Shown piece by piece: positions 45,640 through 54,480 of a DNA stretch of 64,000 nucleotides. The stretch is from assembly GCF_000003815.2 (NCBI RefSeq), contig NW_023365714.1, positions 544,895-608,894 of the forward strand. Reading direction: 5' to 3'. The DNA is from Branchiostoma floridae (Eukaryota; Chordata; Leptocardii; Amphioxiformes; Branchiostomatidae). The notes below the pieces were generated by a model, which worked only from the letters and a program-made list of their open reading frames with translations, was not told where the DNA came from and ran no database searches. Both the position numbers and the translations under genes were made by a program. Position 1 is the first letter of the stretch. The number at the start of each line of letters is the position of its first letter.

Positions 45640-48600
45640 TCTAGTATATGAGATGGCCCGGATCCGACCAACCACAGAGAGGCCGTGTATCTTATATAAT
45701 TACAGTCTATACCAGAACCCTGGCGTTCAATCAATCATCTTGTAGTGCACAATATAGCCCTTGTCAGCTTGAGGCACTCTTCCTACTTCTGTGGTTTGTA
45801 ACCTTCTCCCTGCTGCCTAACTCTGTTAGTGCCAAACAGCTTCTTCAGTACTTTTGTACTTCCACAAAGAATCACCAGAGGGCGCTGGTGCGCTGTACCC
45901 ACCTCTGTAACGTCCTGCAGCAGGGTGACCAGAGTGTCCGTGGCGCTGACATGGACAGTGCAGATCTTAACTTTCCTTTTTAAGACTATCAAGTGCTCTT
46001 CCACAAAGAATCACCTGAGGGCGCTGGTGCGCTGTACCCACCTCTGTGACGTCCTGCAGCAGGGTGACCAGAGTGTCCGTGGCGCTGACATGGACTGTGC
46101 GGACCTCCTTGAGGTTGGAGAGGAGGTCTCCACCAGAGATGACCACCAGGCTCGGCATGTAAGAGCTGTCTGCAGGGTCCACCTGCACGGAAAGGGGATT
46201 CTTGTAGTTAGAGAGAGAAATACTTGAATTAAAGAACTGTTACAGTAGTGTTCTAGCCTGAATTCTATTCTGTCCCCTGGATTTTCAATGGCAACAATCC
46301 TATAGGGATCTGCAGGGTCGACCTGCACGGAAAGGTGATTCTTGTGGTTAGAGAAAGAAATCAGGGTTGGACAAGTATTCTCCAATTCAGTTGTCCTGGA
46401 ATTCAATCAATCTATGGCCTACTGTCCCAGTTTTCCAGGCTTGGCATGTAAGAACTGTCTCCACCTGCACGGAAAGGTGATTCTTGTGGTTAGAGAAAGA
46501 AATCAGGGTTGGACAAGTTTTCTCAAATTCAGTTGTCCTGAAATTCTATCAATCTATGGCCTACTGTCCCAGTTTTCCAGGCTTGGCATGTAAGAACTGT
46601 CTGCACGGTCCACCTGCACGGAATGGTTATTTTTGTGGTTAGGGTTGGACAGCCATTTGTCATGGCAGTGTAAGAAGGATAACATTTTCAGCACCAAGGA
46701 GAGACTACGTTATACCATCCATCGTAGTACCCACTGGCTCTGGGCCGTCTCCAGGACCCATCCTTCCGTTCCAGGGACGGAAATTTGTTTGTTGGGACAG
46801 AAAATGATGTTACAACATCCCAAATTACATGAAACTGTTGAAAATGTACTTTCAAAGGATTAAAATTACATACTTACCGGTAACTAGGAAAATAAAACAT
46901 TGAGTGGGACGGAAAATTTTTTAAAGCTGGATACAGCCCTACACTGGATCTTTTTGCAGTTGGTTACTACAGAAGATGGTACACAGACATCACTAATACT
47001 GTATTCAGATTTTAATCAGGGATGTCCTCTAGGATATGAGATTATGACGTTAAGTTGAAGGGCAACACTTTAAGCAAGTTAAAGATTCAACCACACTTAT
47101 CAAGATGACTGGAGATTCTTTCTGTTGTGAGTGGATCAAACCTAATCAGTCTGGTCTAACGTAGCTTGAACCTACTGTACAAAAATGTGTTATGCCTAAA
47201 GGCGGTTTACCAGTAATGCAAAACAAACAAACTTACCTGCATGCGCAAGCGGTGTACAATGATGTCCGGCTGTAACTCCAACCGGATCCAATGCTGAAGA
47301 GAAGGAGACAAGAAGTGTCCAGAAGTTTAAGTTATTACAAAACTCGGAAGTCATCAAGCCCGTGACGTAACATCACATCTCCTAATTCTGCAAGGTACTA
47401 GCACTCGAAGACCGCTGCATTCAGAAATCATACGTTCCAATGAGAACCTTACTTCAGCAAACTTTAAAATCAAGAAGAAAGCTATCTTGTAGATGTTCAG
47501 GGCAGATTTGAGAAGATTGGCAAAAATAAAGCATCAGTCAGGAAGAAAACTGACTCTGTTTCCCACTGTAAAGGCCTCTCAAAAATGGCCTGTTTGGGGA
47601 GAAAGGAAGTACTAGGAGATCACAAACAGCTTTCCTTGTCTCTGAAGGAGCCATTTTAATAGCTTAGCTCTCTTCTTAGCATTTTTTGTTAGCAAATTTG
47701 CCTTTGCCTTACTCCCAAGCCACACCAGAACTAGCCTTATAAGACCTGGTGTTAAGGCCCTGTCACACAGCGTGAAAATTGATTAGCTGACCAGTCTGCA
47801 AGCTTTAAACAACATTTTCTGTGGTCTACTCTCGAGAATCGTTTGATTTTAGGGATCAGTCAGATTTAACCGAGCCCTGTTAAGTATGAGAGGGTAGGTT
47901 TTGCGGCAAAAATTTTTAGCAAACCTCTGTCGATTTTTTAAATTGTGGGACTATCTGGTGATCAACGTATTTTCTGAAGTAAAGTATGCACGTGCCCACG
48001 TTCCACTGGCTTCCTGGCTCTGGTTTGAGGTTTGCTTCCCAGTTTCATCTGAGCAATAGCCTCAATAAAAAGTACACACTCATACTTTGGCGACAACTTG
48101 AAGCCCATTCAGGACTTTAAAAAGTGCCTAGACTTAAATCAACAACTGTGGAACAGCTGAAGCTAGTCAACTGTGTGACAAGGGCGTTTGGAAGAGACAT
48201 GAGTCAGAGAGGAGGTTACCTGTAAAGGAAAACCGTGTAAGGAGCACCGGGAAGGTGTATCCTTCTCTCGCTCCCCACACGCACACTAAAATGCACACAG
48301 AGACAGAAGACAGTGAAGCTACCAGGTTCACACACAAGAAAAGGTACAGAAAATTATTATCTAGGGTTGTAAGGGGGAGAGGGATCTACAGATATATGTA
48401 CTGTGTTGTCAATCTGATTAAACAGGGTTCAAAAGACTACCTGCACATGCAGGTTAGTAAGGTAAAATGGGAGTTGTACAGACATTTCTGATGCCTACCT
48501 GCGCCAATCCTGTGATTTGTATGTAAATGTTTGCGGATTTAGTTCATTATAATAATTGTTACCACCTGTCAAGAATGGAAATGGTTTCTCAACAGTTTGA

Positions 48601-49530
48601 TTATCAGTTTGTCAAATCTCTTTTTCCAACTGCTTCAGGTAGACTTTATCCATATATTTGTGACTTTGCATGTTACCTGCACCAAAGTAAGTATGCAAAA
48701 AAAAAAGGATTTGGAACCCTGTAACATCAAAAACTACATGTAAATGGTGAGACACAGTGTAATAAGGAGCAAGGCACAGGCAAATTGAGCTAAACCACTG
48801 AAAAACAATCTTCTTCCTTTCACAAACATATTAGGTTTCGACTTTATGTTGTACTATTTGCTTTCATTGCAAACCTGCAAATTAAAGTAGCGCTAGACAT
48901 AAAAAGAGCAATCCAAGGCCACAAAAAGTTAACTTTTTGGTTGTAGGATTTAAAAAAGATAATACACAATTGGAATATCAATATGAGACTGAAGGGAAAT
49001 CCTATCCCTTGGTACACACAGTTTTAGGGAGAAAACAAAGTCAGATGGACGTTTTTACCAGAGCCTCTGTTTTGTCATGCCCTATAGCTAAAATTTCACA
49101 AAAAATTGTCCAATAACTGACAAATCAAATTGGTGTGGTCAACCCCAATGAAGCAGAAGATAGAGTAACAAACAAACAAACAAACAAATTAGCATAATTT
49201 TCCCTGGGAGCCGCTGGATTGCCAGTACGACCCCCAGCCGTCAATGAGTCGTGAGGCCTGGTTCTCTTGCGAGGACATGGTGAGTTACATGTCCAGCAAG
49301 ATAAATAAATAAACAAACAAAGAAACAAACAAAGCGACATACTTTCCCCTGTGAGCCGCTGGACTGCCAGTACGACCCCCGGCCGTCGATGAGTCGCGAG
49401 GCCTGGTTCTCTCGCGAGGACACCGTGAGGTTGCGGACGCAGCGGGACCACTCGTCCACCAGCGTGCCCGTCAGGTTGGTTCCCTTCTTGTGGTACTTCC
49501 CTGGTCGCCCTGCTGGAACAGGACTGGCTC
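43085..49530 (-). CDS. HERC2: HERC2, seven internal exons (DOC domain to second RCC1-like domain)
   Basis: Exons in transcript order: 49530-49343, 47293-47237, 46182-46042, 45569-45267, 44335-44254, 43562-43419 and 43175-43085. All have GT/AG borders and agreeing phases. The first four encode the DOC (APC10-like) domain: [20 protein letters not shown], then [37 protein letters not shown], and [20 protein letters not shown]. An acidic linker follows, then RCC1 blades ([49 protein letters not shown]). This order matches vertebrate HERC2, a giant HECT ubiquitin ligase in DNA-damage and centrosome pathways. Upstream exons and all downstream exons, including the HECT domain, are absent. Confidence 0.9.
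43419..43562 (-). CDS. HERC2: HERC2 144-bp exon
   Basis: Encodes [20 protein letters not shown] then a strand-loop ending VVRKVSVHS. Borders CCCAG and CAG/GTAAGA. Confidence 0.9.
43626..43871 (-). other. Possible LINE C-terminal fragment in a HERC2 intron
   Basis: A minus ORF contains [19 protein letters not shown], reminiscent of C-terminal tails of some endonuclease/reverse-transcriptase proteins. Resemblance is from memory and short. Confidence 0.3.
43943..44042. other. Assembly gap, 100 N
   Basis: Placeholder-size gap within a HERC2 intron. Confidence 0.95.
44254..44335 (-). CDS. HERC2: HERC2 82-bp exon
   Basis: Encodes [20 protein letters not shown] and GSKSLFM, an RCC1 blade edge. 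Donor ATGG/GTGAGT. Confidence 0.85.
44365..44665. repeat. Intronic minisatellite, about 105-bp unit, 3 copies
   Basis: CTTTACATTGTACATGTA, GCCTTCAAGGCCAAAGC and ATATGTTTCACAAAA recur in order. It lies next to the acceptor side of the 44254-44335 exon. Confidence 0.85.
44916..44943. repeat. (AAAC)n microsatellite
   Basis: About seven AAAC units in a HERC2 intron. Confidence 0.95.
44955..45217 (-). repeat. Two echoes of the HERC2 303-bp exon 3' end
   Basis: Copies at about 44963-45055 and 45113-45215 reproduce the exon end coding [17 protein letters not shown] and its donor, with the flanking intron block TCTAACATTTTGTACAGTAT. Period is about 150 bp relative to the true exon at 45267. Confidence 0.85.
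45267..45569 (-). CDS. HERC2: HERC2 303-bp exon
   Basis: Acceptor CCACAG, donor AAG/GTACAT. Encodes the DOC end, an acidic run of eight Glu, and the start of the second RCC1-like domain. Confidence 0.9.
45587..45638. repeat. (TCAA)n microsatellite
   Basis: About thirteen TCAA units immediately upstream of the acceptor of the 303-bp exon. Confidence 0.95.
45650..45735 (-). repeat. Echo of the HERC2 303-bp exon interior
   Basis: ATGGCCCGGATCCGACCAAC then CACAGAGAGGCCGTGTATCT copies 45474-45545 (coding [17 protein letters not shown]) with a small insertion, followed again by CAATCAATC. Confidence 0.8.
45862..45966 (-). repeat. Echo of the HERC2 141-bp exon 3' end
   Basis: Over about 105 bp it matches 46001-46105 with few changes, including the splice donor and the intronic GGGCGCTGGTGCGCTGT. 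Period is 139 bp. Confidence 0.9.
46042..46182 (-). CDS. HERC2: HERC2 141-bp exon
   Basis: Acceptor CGTGCAG, donor GAG/GTGGGT. Encodes [19 protein letters not shown] and [18 protein letters not shown]. Both ends of this exon have tandem partial copies. Confidence 0.9.
46151..46700 (-). repeat. Tandem echoes of the HERC2 141-bp exon 5' end, about 4 units
   Basis: GGCATGTAAGA-CTGTCT with CCACCTGCACGGAAAGG recurs near 46155, 46311, 46443 and 46587, each followed by GATTCTTGTGGTTAGAGAAA and TCAGGGTTGGACAAG. Only the first carries a complete exon. Confidence 0.85.
46701..47236. other. HERC2 intron, nothing else recognised
   Basis: No exon seen. A GGGACGGAAA motif occurs twice (about 46773 and 46905). 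Confidence 0.4.
47237..47293 (-). CDS. HERC2: HERC2 57-bp exon
   Basis: Acceptor TCTTCAG, donor CAG/GTAAGT. Encodes [19 protein letters not shown], matching the DOC domain continuation. Confidence 0.9.
47757..48185. mobile_element. Candidate DNA transposon/MITE in a HERC2 intron
   Basis: Starts GCCCTGTCACACAG and ends CTGTGTGACAAGGGC, inverted apart from one extra base. No coding capacity and no clear target duplication. Confidence 0.5.
48423..48721. mobile_element. Single-unit relative of the 6161-6872 transposon
   Basis: Degenerate ends CAGGGTTCAAAAGAC and GGATTTGGAACCCTG. The interior has one copy of the 89-bp unit (ACCTGCACATGCAGGTTAG, TGTACAGACATTTCTGATG) and the same right-hand block before the end. 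Confidence 0.7.
48722..49164. other. HERC2 intron, nothing recognised
   Basis: No exon or repeat of note. Confidence 0.4.
49165..49300 (-). repeat. Echo of the HERC2 DOC exon 3' end with (AAAC)n
   Basis: GAGCCGCTGGATTGCCAGTA through GAGGCCTGGTTCTCTTGCGA copies 49354-49425. Both the copy and the exon are preceded by AAAC-rich runs, so the duplicated unit is about 140 bp. The echo's donor is lost (GT to AT). Confidence 0.85.
49343..49530 (-). CDS. HERC2: HERC2 exon, DOC domain start
   Basis: 188 bp, acceptor CCCCAG, donor GGGAAA/GTATGT. Encodes [20 protein letters not shown] then [20 protein letters not shown]. Confidence 0.9.
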
Positions 49531-50420
49531 CTGGGGAAAAAAAAAGATGAAAATTTTTTCAAACCATCTCCAAACTGCAGTTACCTGGTAACAGACTTAG
49601 GTTAAGGCTTCTAAGAAACAAGGGATGCTTTTTAAAAAAGCTGCCCACGCAAGCTAACATTATGGCGAGGATGAAGTGCTGGCAGAAGATAGTTTGTGAG
49701 TAACAGAACCACATTGGCACAGTGCTCAATCCTAGCAGAAAGAGAGAGAGAAGATTAGGATAAAACACAACAGAAACAACATCGCCGACGAGCCCAGCAG
49801 CTGTAGTAGCCTGTAGTACAGTACTACAGTTGGTAGTAAAGTGAGAATGTTTTTTGACCATCTCTAAATTGCAATTACCAGGCAACAGACTGAGGTTATT
49901 GCAAACCAAGGAAATCTTGGAAGGCATGCATTAAAAAGGGCAAATGAGTCTACACAATATCAAAATCACAATATCAACTCCAGGACCCAAGAGTGCTCTC
50001 AGAATTTGACCGGGCCACTACTTGAAAGTTTCCTTACATGTATGTTGTGACATAAGAGATAGACATGCACTTTTTGAGAAGTACATTGAAAGGTTATCAA
50101 CACATATAGGCCATCCGTTGCAACAATTTGCAATTACTGTAGCATGAACATCGGTGCAGAGATAGCAGCAACCATTTTCATAAAATAAGGAACAACAATA
50201 CTGAGCAAATGATAAATTCATTGCAACATCAAGAAGAAATAGAGGAACAACCACAATGTGAAAAAAAGGAACAGGCTCATTGAAATGGCTATGGATTTCA
50301 AGTAACTGTGCTAGCTTTATAGGTACTGTATTTTAACACCAGCAGGCTGATAATCCAAAGCCAAAGATATCTCGTTACTATCAATTTTCTTCCAAAAGTG
50401 ACTGTTTAAAGGTAGAGTAC
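49531..50420. other. Upstream of the HERC2 DOC exon; duplicated block
   Basis: ACCATCTCCAAACTGCAGTT with ACCTGGTAACAGACTTAGGT (about 49563) recurs diverged at about 49857, period about 295 bp. No further HERC2 exon is recognised before the gap. Confidence 0.45.
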
Positions 50421-50520
50421 NNNNNNNNNNNNNNNNNNNNNNNNNNNNNNNNNNNNNNNNNNNNNNNNNNNNNNNNNNNNNNNNNNNNNNNNNNNNNNNN
50501 NNNNNNNNNNNNNNNNNNNN
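50421..50520. other. Assembly gap, 100 N
   Basis: Placeholder-size gap separating HERC2 intronic sequence (minus) from LRR3 (plus). Confidence 0.95.
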
Positions 50521-51042
50521 TTACATGAACGACAACAGATGGAGACACTCCCACCCATCGCATATGACATACTGGCATCCATCCGAACTGTAGACATCTC
50601 TAACAACCCCTGGCAGTGTGACTGTAGGATACTTCCCTTTAAGCAGAGGATGACAGGTGTGCCGGAGTTTGAAACACGCATCATATGTGCCGGACCTGCT
50701 AATCTTGAAGGGAAAAGCTTATTCTACTTGGCATATTCCAAAAGCATGACCTGTGAAGAGCCAGGTAATGTTACCTCACCCTCACCAGGTTCTGTTGATG
50801 GTACATCATTAGGTGGATTCTCCCTGCCATTGTTCCTCAGTTCGCTAGGTGGCGTGTTAGTTGGGGCGTTTCTGACCTCGGCCGTTTACTCTGCGGCGTG
50901 GTGTAAAATCAGGAGGCGGAAAACAACCCCTAACCCCGTTAAATACCCGAGATATCGTTATGCGAGTCCGAGAACAGCCCCTAGCCCTGAACTAGGCCTG
51001 AGTGTTATAGATCTCAACACAGAAGACACCTCTGTGGTGTAA
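50521..51042 (+). CDS. LRR3, C-terminal part of an LRR transmembrane receptor
   Basis: The 5' part is in the gap. The frame is open from the METLPPIAYDILASI region (ATG at 50539 is internal, not a start). Then LRRCT (NNPWQCDCRILPFKQRMTG, later Cys at ITC and MTC), a short Ser/Pro linker, a membrane span (FLSSLGGVLVGAFLTSAVY), KIRRRK and a tail with YPRYRYASP. The end DTSVV fits a class I PDZ ligand. Span and tail are nearly identical to LRR1 while the LRRCT differs. One base appears missing next to the gap. Confidence 0.85.
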   Translation, partial: LHERQQMETLPPIAYDILASIRTVDISNNPWQCDCRILPFKQRMTGVPEFETRIICAGPANLEGKSLFYLAYSKSMTCEEPGNVTSPSPGSVDGTSLGGFSLPLFLSSLGGVLVGAFLTSAVYSAAWCKIRRRKTTPNPVKYPRYRYASPRTAPSPELGLSVIDLNTEDTSVV

Positions 51043-52025
51043 CGGGTGGTTTAGTGATGTTTCATCTCACGTCCAGTTTAATGACCTGGAAGTTCGACTT
51101 GTTTTGTTTTGTTGTTGATCCACATGGTATCTTGAGGTAGCACTAGTTTCAGGCCTAACACAGACCAACTATGACGATAGGTGGTTGCAAACTTTTGTGT
51201 CGTTTGAGAGAAAACTGGAATTGTTTGTTTTCGTTACTCAATGACAGATGTTTGCCGTGTTTTGTTATGTGACCAAGAGTAATGCTGAGTATTGCGTCCT
51301 GTGCTGCAGACATACCGCATTGAAATGCTGTGGTGAATTTGGTGTTTGAGCAACTTAGCTGTAGTTGGTATCACAAGCAAACAAGCGGTTGAAATACTTG
51401 TGCGTTGTTGCTTCTGGCGTTCAAGTATCTTCTATGACTTTTGGCTTCGCCTCGGGTGTCAAAGAATCCCATTGTGGGTGGAGGGACTCCATTTTCCAAT
51501 AACACGAGTTTCAGGTCTAACACAAACGGATGACATTACAGTTAGTGTTTTTGATTGAAAGCGGATTTATGTAACTATATAGTAACTATGTAAAAAGTAC
51601 GCTTTTATATCAAAACACTTAATCTAATGTCGTCTACATAAACAGTTTCATATTTGTTGTGATGTTTGCTCGATGTGCGTGATCATTGGAGTGCGACATT
51701 TGCTCATGACATTTAGATAAATAGACTCTTGTGATTGTTATGTACAGAATTTTTGTCTTTTGAGAGAAAAGCTAAATCTTTTTTTGTATTTAATTGATGT
51801 GATTTTTCGTTTGATGTACAATAAAACTACCACATTTGGTGTTAGATGTTTTAGGTGTTCATTTTAACTTGCATTTGTTTGACATCTTTCTGCGCTCCTG
51901 TTTATGTATGTAGGAATTGACCGTGAGAGGAGGGCTAAACGGAACAGGTGCATCTACAACTTTACAAGTCGCCCTCCCACACACACTTGTACAATGTTGT
52001 TTGCTTGTGGCGTGTAAATAAAGCG
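51043..52025 (+). other. LRR3 3'UTR
   Basis: Shares its first 80 bp and its last block (CCTCCCACACACACTTG... GTAAATAAAG) with LRR1. AATAAA at about 52016 is the likely polyadenylation signal; another AATAAA is near 51821. Confidence 0.55.
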
Positions 52026-52076
52026 ACCCCTGTAAGTAAAACCTTGGAGATATTGTTTTGAGTGTGTCTGCGTGTG

Positions 52077-52081
<5 letters not shown>

Positions 52082-52118
<37 letters not shown>
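52082..52118. repeat. (GT)n microsatellite
   Basis: About 18 GT units downstream of LRR3. Confidence 0.95.
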
Positions 52119-52119
<1 letters not shown>

Positions 52120-52139
52120 AGATTTTTGTAGTCAGCATA

Positions 52140-52300
52140 GAATAAAAATGAAAAATGCAACCCCCACTTCCCAGACGGCCCACGCGGTACAAAACGTGCG
52201 GCCACTCCTGTGAACTTCCTCATCCTCTGCTGCCGGTCACGAGAAGCTTACCGTAAATAACTTACATTAGACACGGAGGATAACAACCTTAAACTTTTTA
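52140..52300 (+). other. TPR upstream remnant downstream of LRR3
   Basis: ACTTCCCAGAC, GCGGTACAAAA-GTG-GGCCAC and CTGTGAACTTCCT match the TPR3 flank at 33228-33290. No TPR coding sequence follows, so the TPR gene of this module is missing. Confidence 0.55.
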
Positions 52301-52949
52301 TGGGACTACCTTTAACTTGACCTGTTGGTACGCGAGTTCTTAAGCAATACTTACAGACACCCAGTCACTCATCTACAGCAGGTATCGTTACGTCATGCAA
52401 ACTGAATATCAAGGTCAATGACCTCACCAGGTGCAGCTATGGGGCATTCTTACTATTAATTATCATGACCACAGCATCTGTAACAACTTGGGGAAAGGAC
52501 CAGACCAGAGGATCGTGCTTATTCTAAAGGCCCATACATCGTCTTGACCAGTCACACCGGTATGTCTTAGTCATTGTCAAAATCACAAGCAAATATTATC
52601 CAAATATGGTTATCAAATGATACTAGTACATGAAATATAAGTGTGCTTGTGCAGAAAAATGAATTGTTATCTGGAAATCATCAAATATGATTAAGCTGTT
52701 GCCATAGTAATAATTGAAATTAATGTCCACCAGATTGCCATGAATGCAATAATATCTTAGAAAATTGAACCTTTTTTCAAAGAAAACTACTGCTTCTATC
52801 AGGCTTGTATTTATGTCCTAAAGTTCATGAGGTCAGGTACGTTATTGTTACTTCTTTAAGTCAGAACCCATTAAGTATCTTATGTCTGAACAGACGCAAT
52901 AGTAAGTAAGGATAACTGAGGATAACTGAGAGAATAAACACTGGCTACA
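52301..52949. other. Intergenic, nothing recognised
   Basis: No coding signal or repeat of note. Confidence 0.35.
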
Positions 52950-53809
52950 AAGAGAAGCTACAAACTTACCGGTTCGGTTTCAGACCTCCGAACACAGAGT
53001 AACCTGTTGCTCTGAATAGAAAACGTGGTGTATTAAGGAAAGGCCTAGCACATAAAGTACGTCGGACTAACTACGTGCTCCATCGCTACAAGGTTTGACT
53101 CAGTACCGCCGAACACAGGTTAAATTGTTGTTTCTCCAGCTCAAGTTGCTCGAGTAGACAAGGTGGTGTATCAAGGCAATGCCTAGTTCACAAAGTACGT
53201 CCGTAAAGCACTTATACGTGCGCATGCGCGGTTACACGATTTGATTCAGGCCCGTCGGACACAGGTTAGTGTCCATGTTATTTCTTAAGGTCATCTTCAG
53301 CTTGCTCTAAATAGACAAATTGGTGTATCAAGGCAAGGCATAGTACACAAAGTACGTCCGTACAAGACTTTTACGTGTGTAGTTACAAGGCCCACCGGAT
53401 AAAGTTTAAGATCGGTGTTTCAGATTTCTCTGCCTGAATAGACACTTTGGTGTTACCAGTAACGGGAGGAGTTACCTGTAACCGGGCAACACTCTGTGTA
53501 CAAAGACGTGTCCGTGCAGTGATACGACCAGCGTATTCATAAGCTTTTGTTCAGAACAGCCGGACGAAGATTAAGTTGCTGTGTCTTCAGCTCGAGTTAC
53601 TCTGTATGAATGCACATGGTGGTGTTTGGTATCTGGGAGAGTGTTAAGGCAACACTATGCACAAAGGTAGTATGATAATACGAGGTGCGCAGTTTCAAGG
53701 TTTTGTTTAGGAGCGCCGCAAACAGATTAAGTAAGACGGCTTAAAATCGTAGAGCAGGCTGAACCAGACAGCTGTGGGCTCCTTTAACTCTTCTAGAGAC
53801 AGCCTCTTG
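52950..53809 (+). promoter_or_regulatory. LRR2 upstream tandem units and 5'UTR exon
   Basis: Five to six diverged units of about 130-155 bp, each with a CCG-ACACAGGTTAA-like core, a GTGGTGTATCAAGGCAA block and a CACAAAGTACGTCCG block. A 5'UTR exon probably ends at 53809 (CTCTTG/GTAAGT), with the intron running to the CCCACAG acceptor at 54475. Confidence 0.55.
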
Positions 53810-54480
53810 GTAAGTTTTCTGTTTATATTCAGAACTACTTGAAATTAATACCTGTATATGATTCAACCTTCCTCAGACGTAGCATTGTCAGCCCAGGGAT
53901 TTGTTTATGTTTGTTTATTTGTTTGCTTCACAACCGACCTAGGCGATCGATAAACCGCCTTTAGCCAGTTCTGTACATCATGTATACAAGTTGAGTAAGA
54001 CCGTACTTTAAGGCTTGATCCACTCACACTGGGATGGATCCCTACTCAGTAGAAAAGGGCAGGGTCAATATGCTCAAACACGGGACCTCAAGTCTTACGT
54101 TACATCCGTGAGGACGTCCTGAAGAGGGTTCGTGTGACTGTGTGTCTCTGTGTGAATAACTAGAGAACGCCAGAGTAGATTGTCCTGATATTTTGAATGT
54201 AGATTGTTCGTGAATTAGATTGCAAATACCTACCTGCTAAGTGCCTTTCCCAATGACTCAGCATCAGGGCCTGTTGGGGATACAAGGTCAAATTTTCCGC
54301 CCTTAAATCGTGCTATGACTTTATTACTAAAATGCATGAACATCGGCCATGCCAGGATCCTGGCAAGAGATTTTTTGTAAGAATTGAGTATGTGATCAAA
54401 ATAATAAACAATCTGAATTTTAAAGTCAAAGTCAGGGTATGTGATCACATGTCATGGCTCCTCTCCTTCCCACAGACAAA

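Noticed and set aside
45882-45966. An additional HERC2 exon
   Set aside because: It has a donor but no acceptor and repeats residues already coded by the 46042-46182 exon, so it is a partial duplication.
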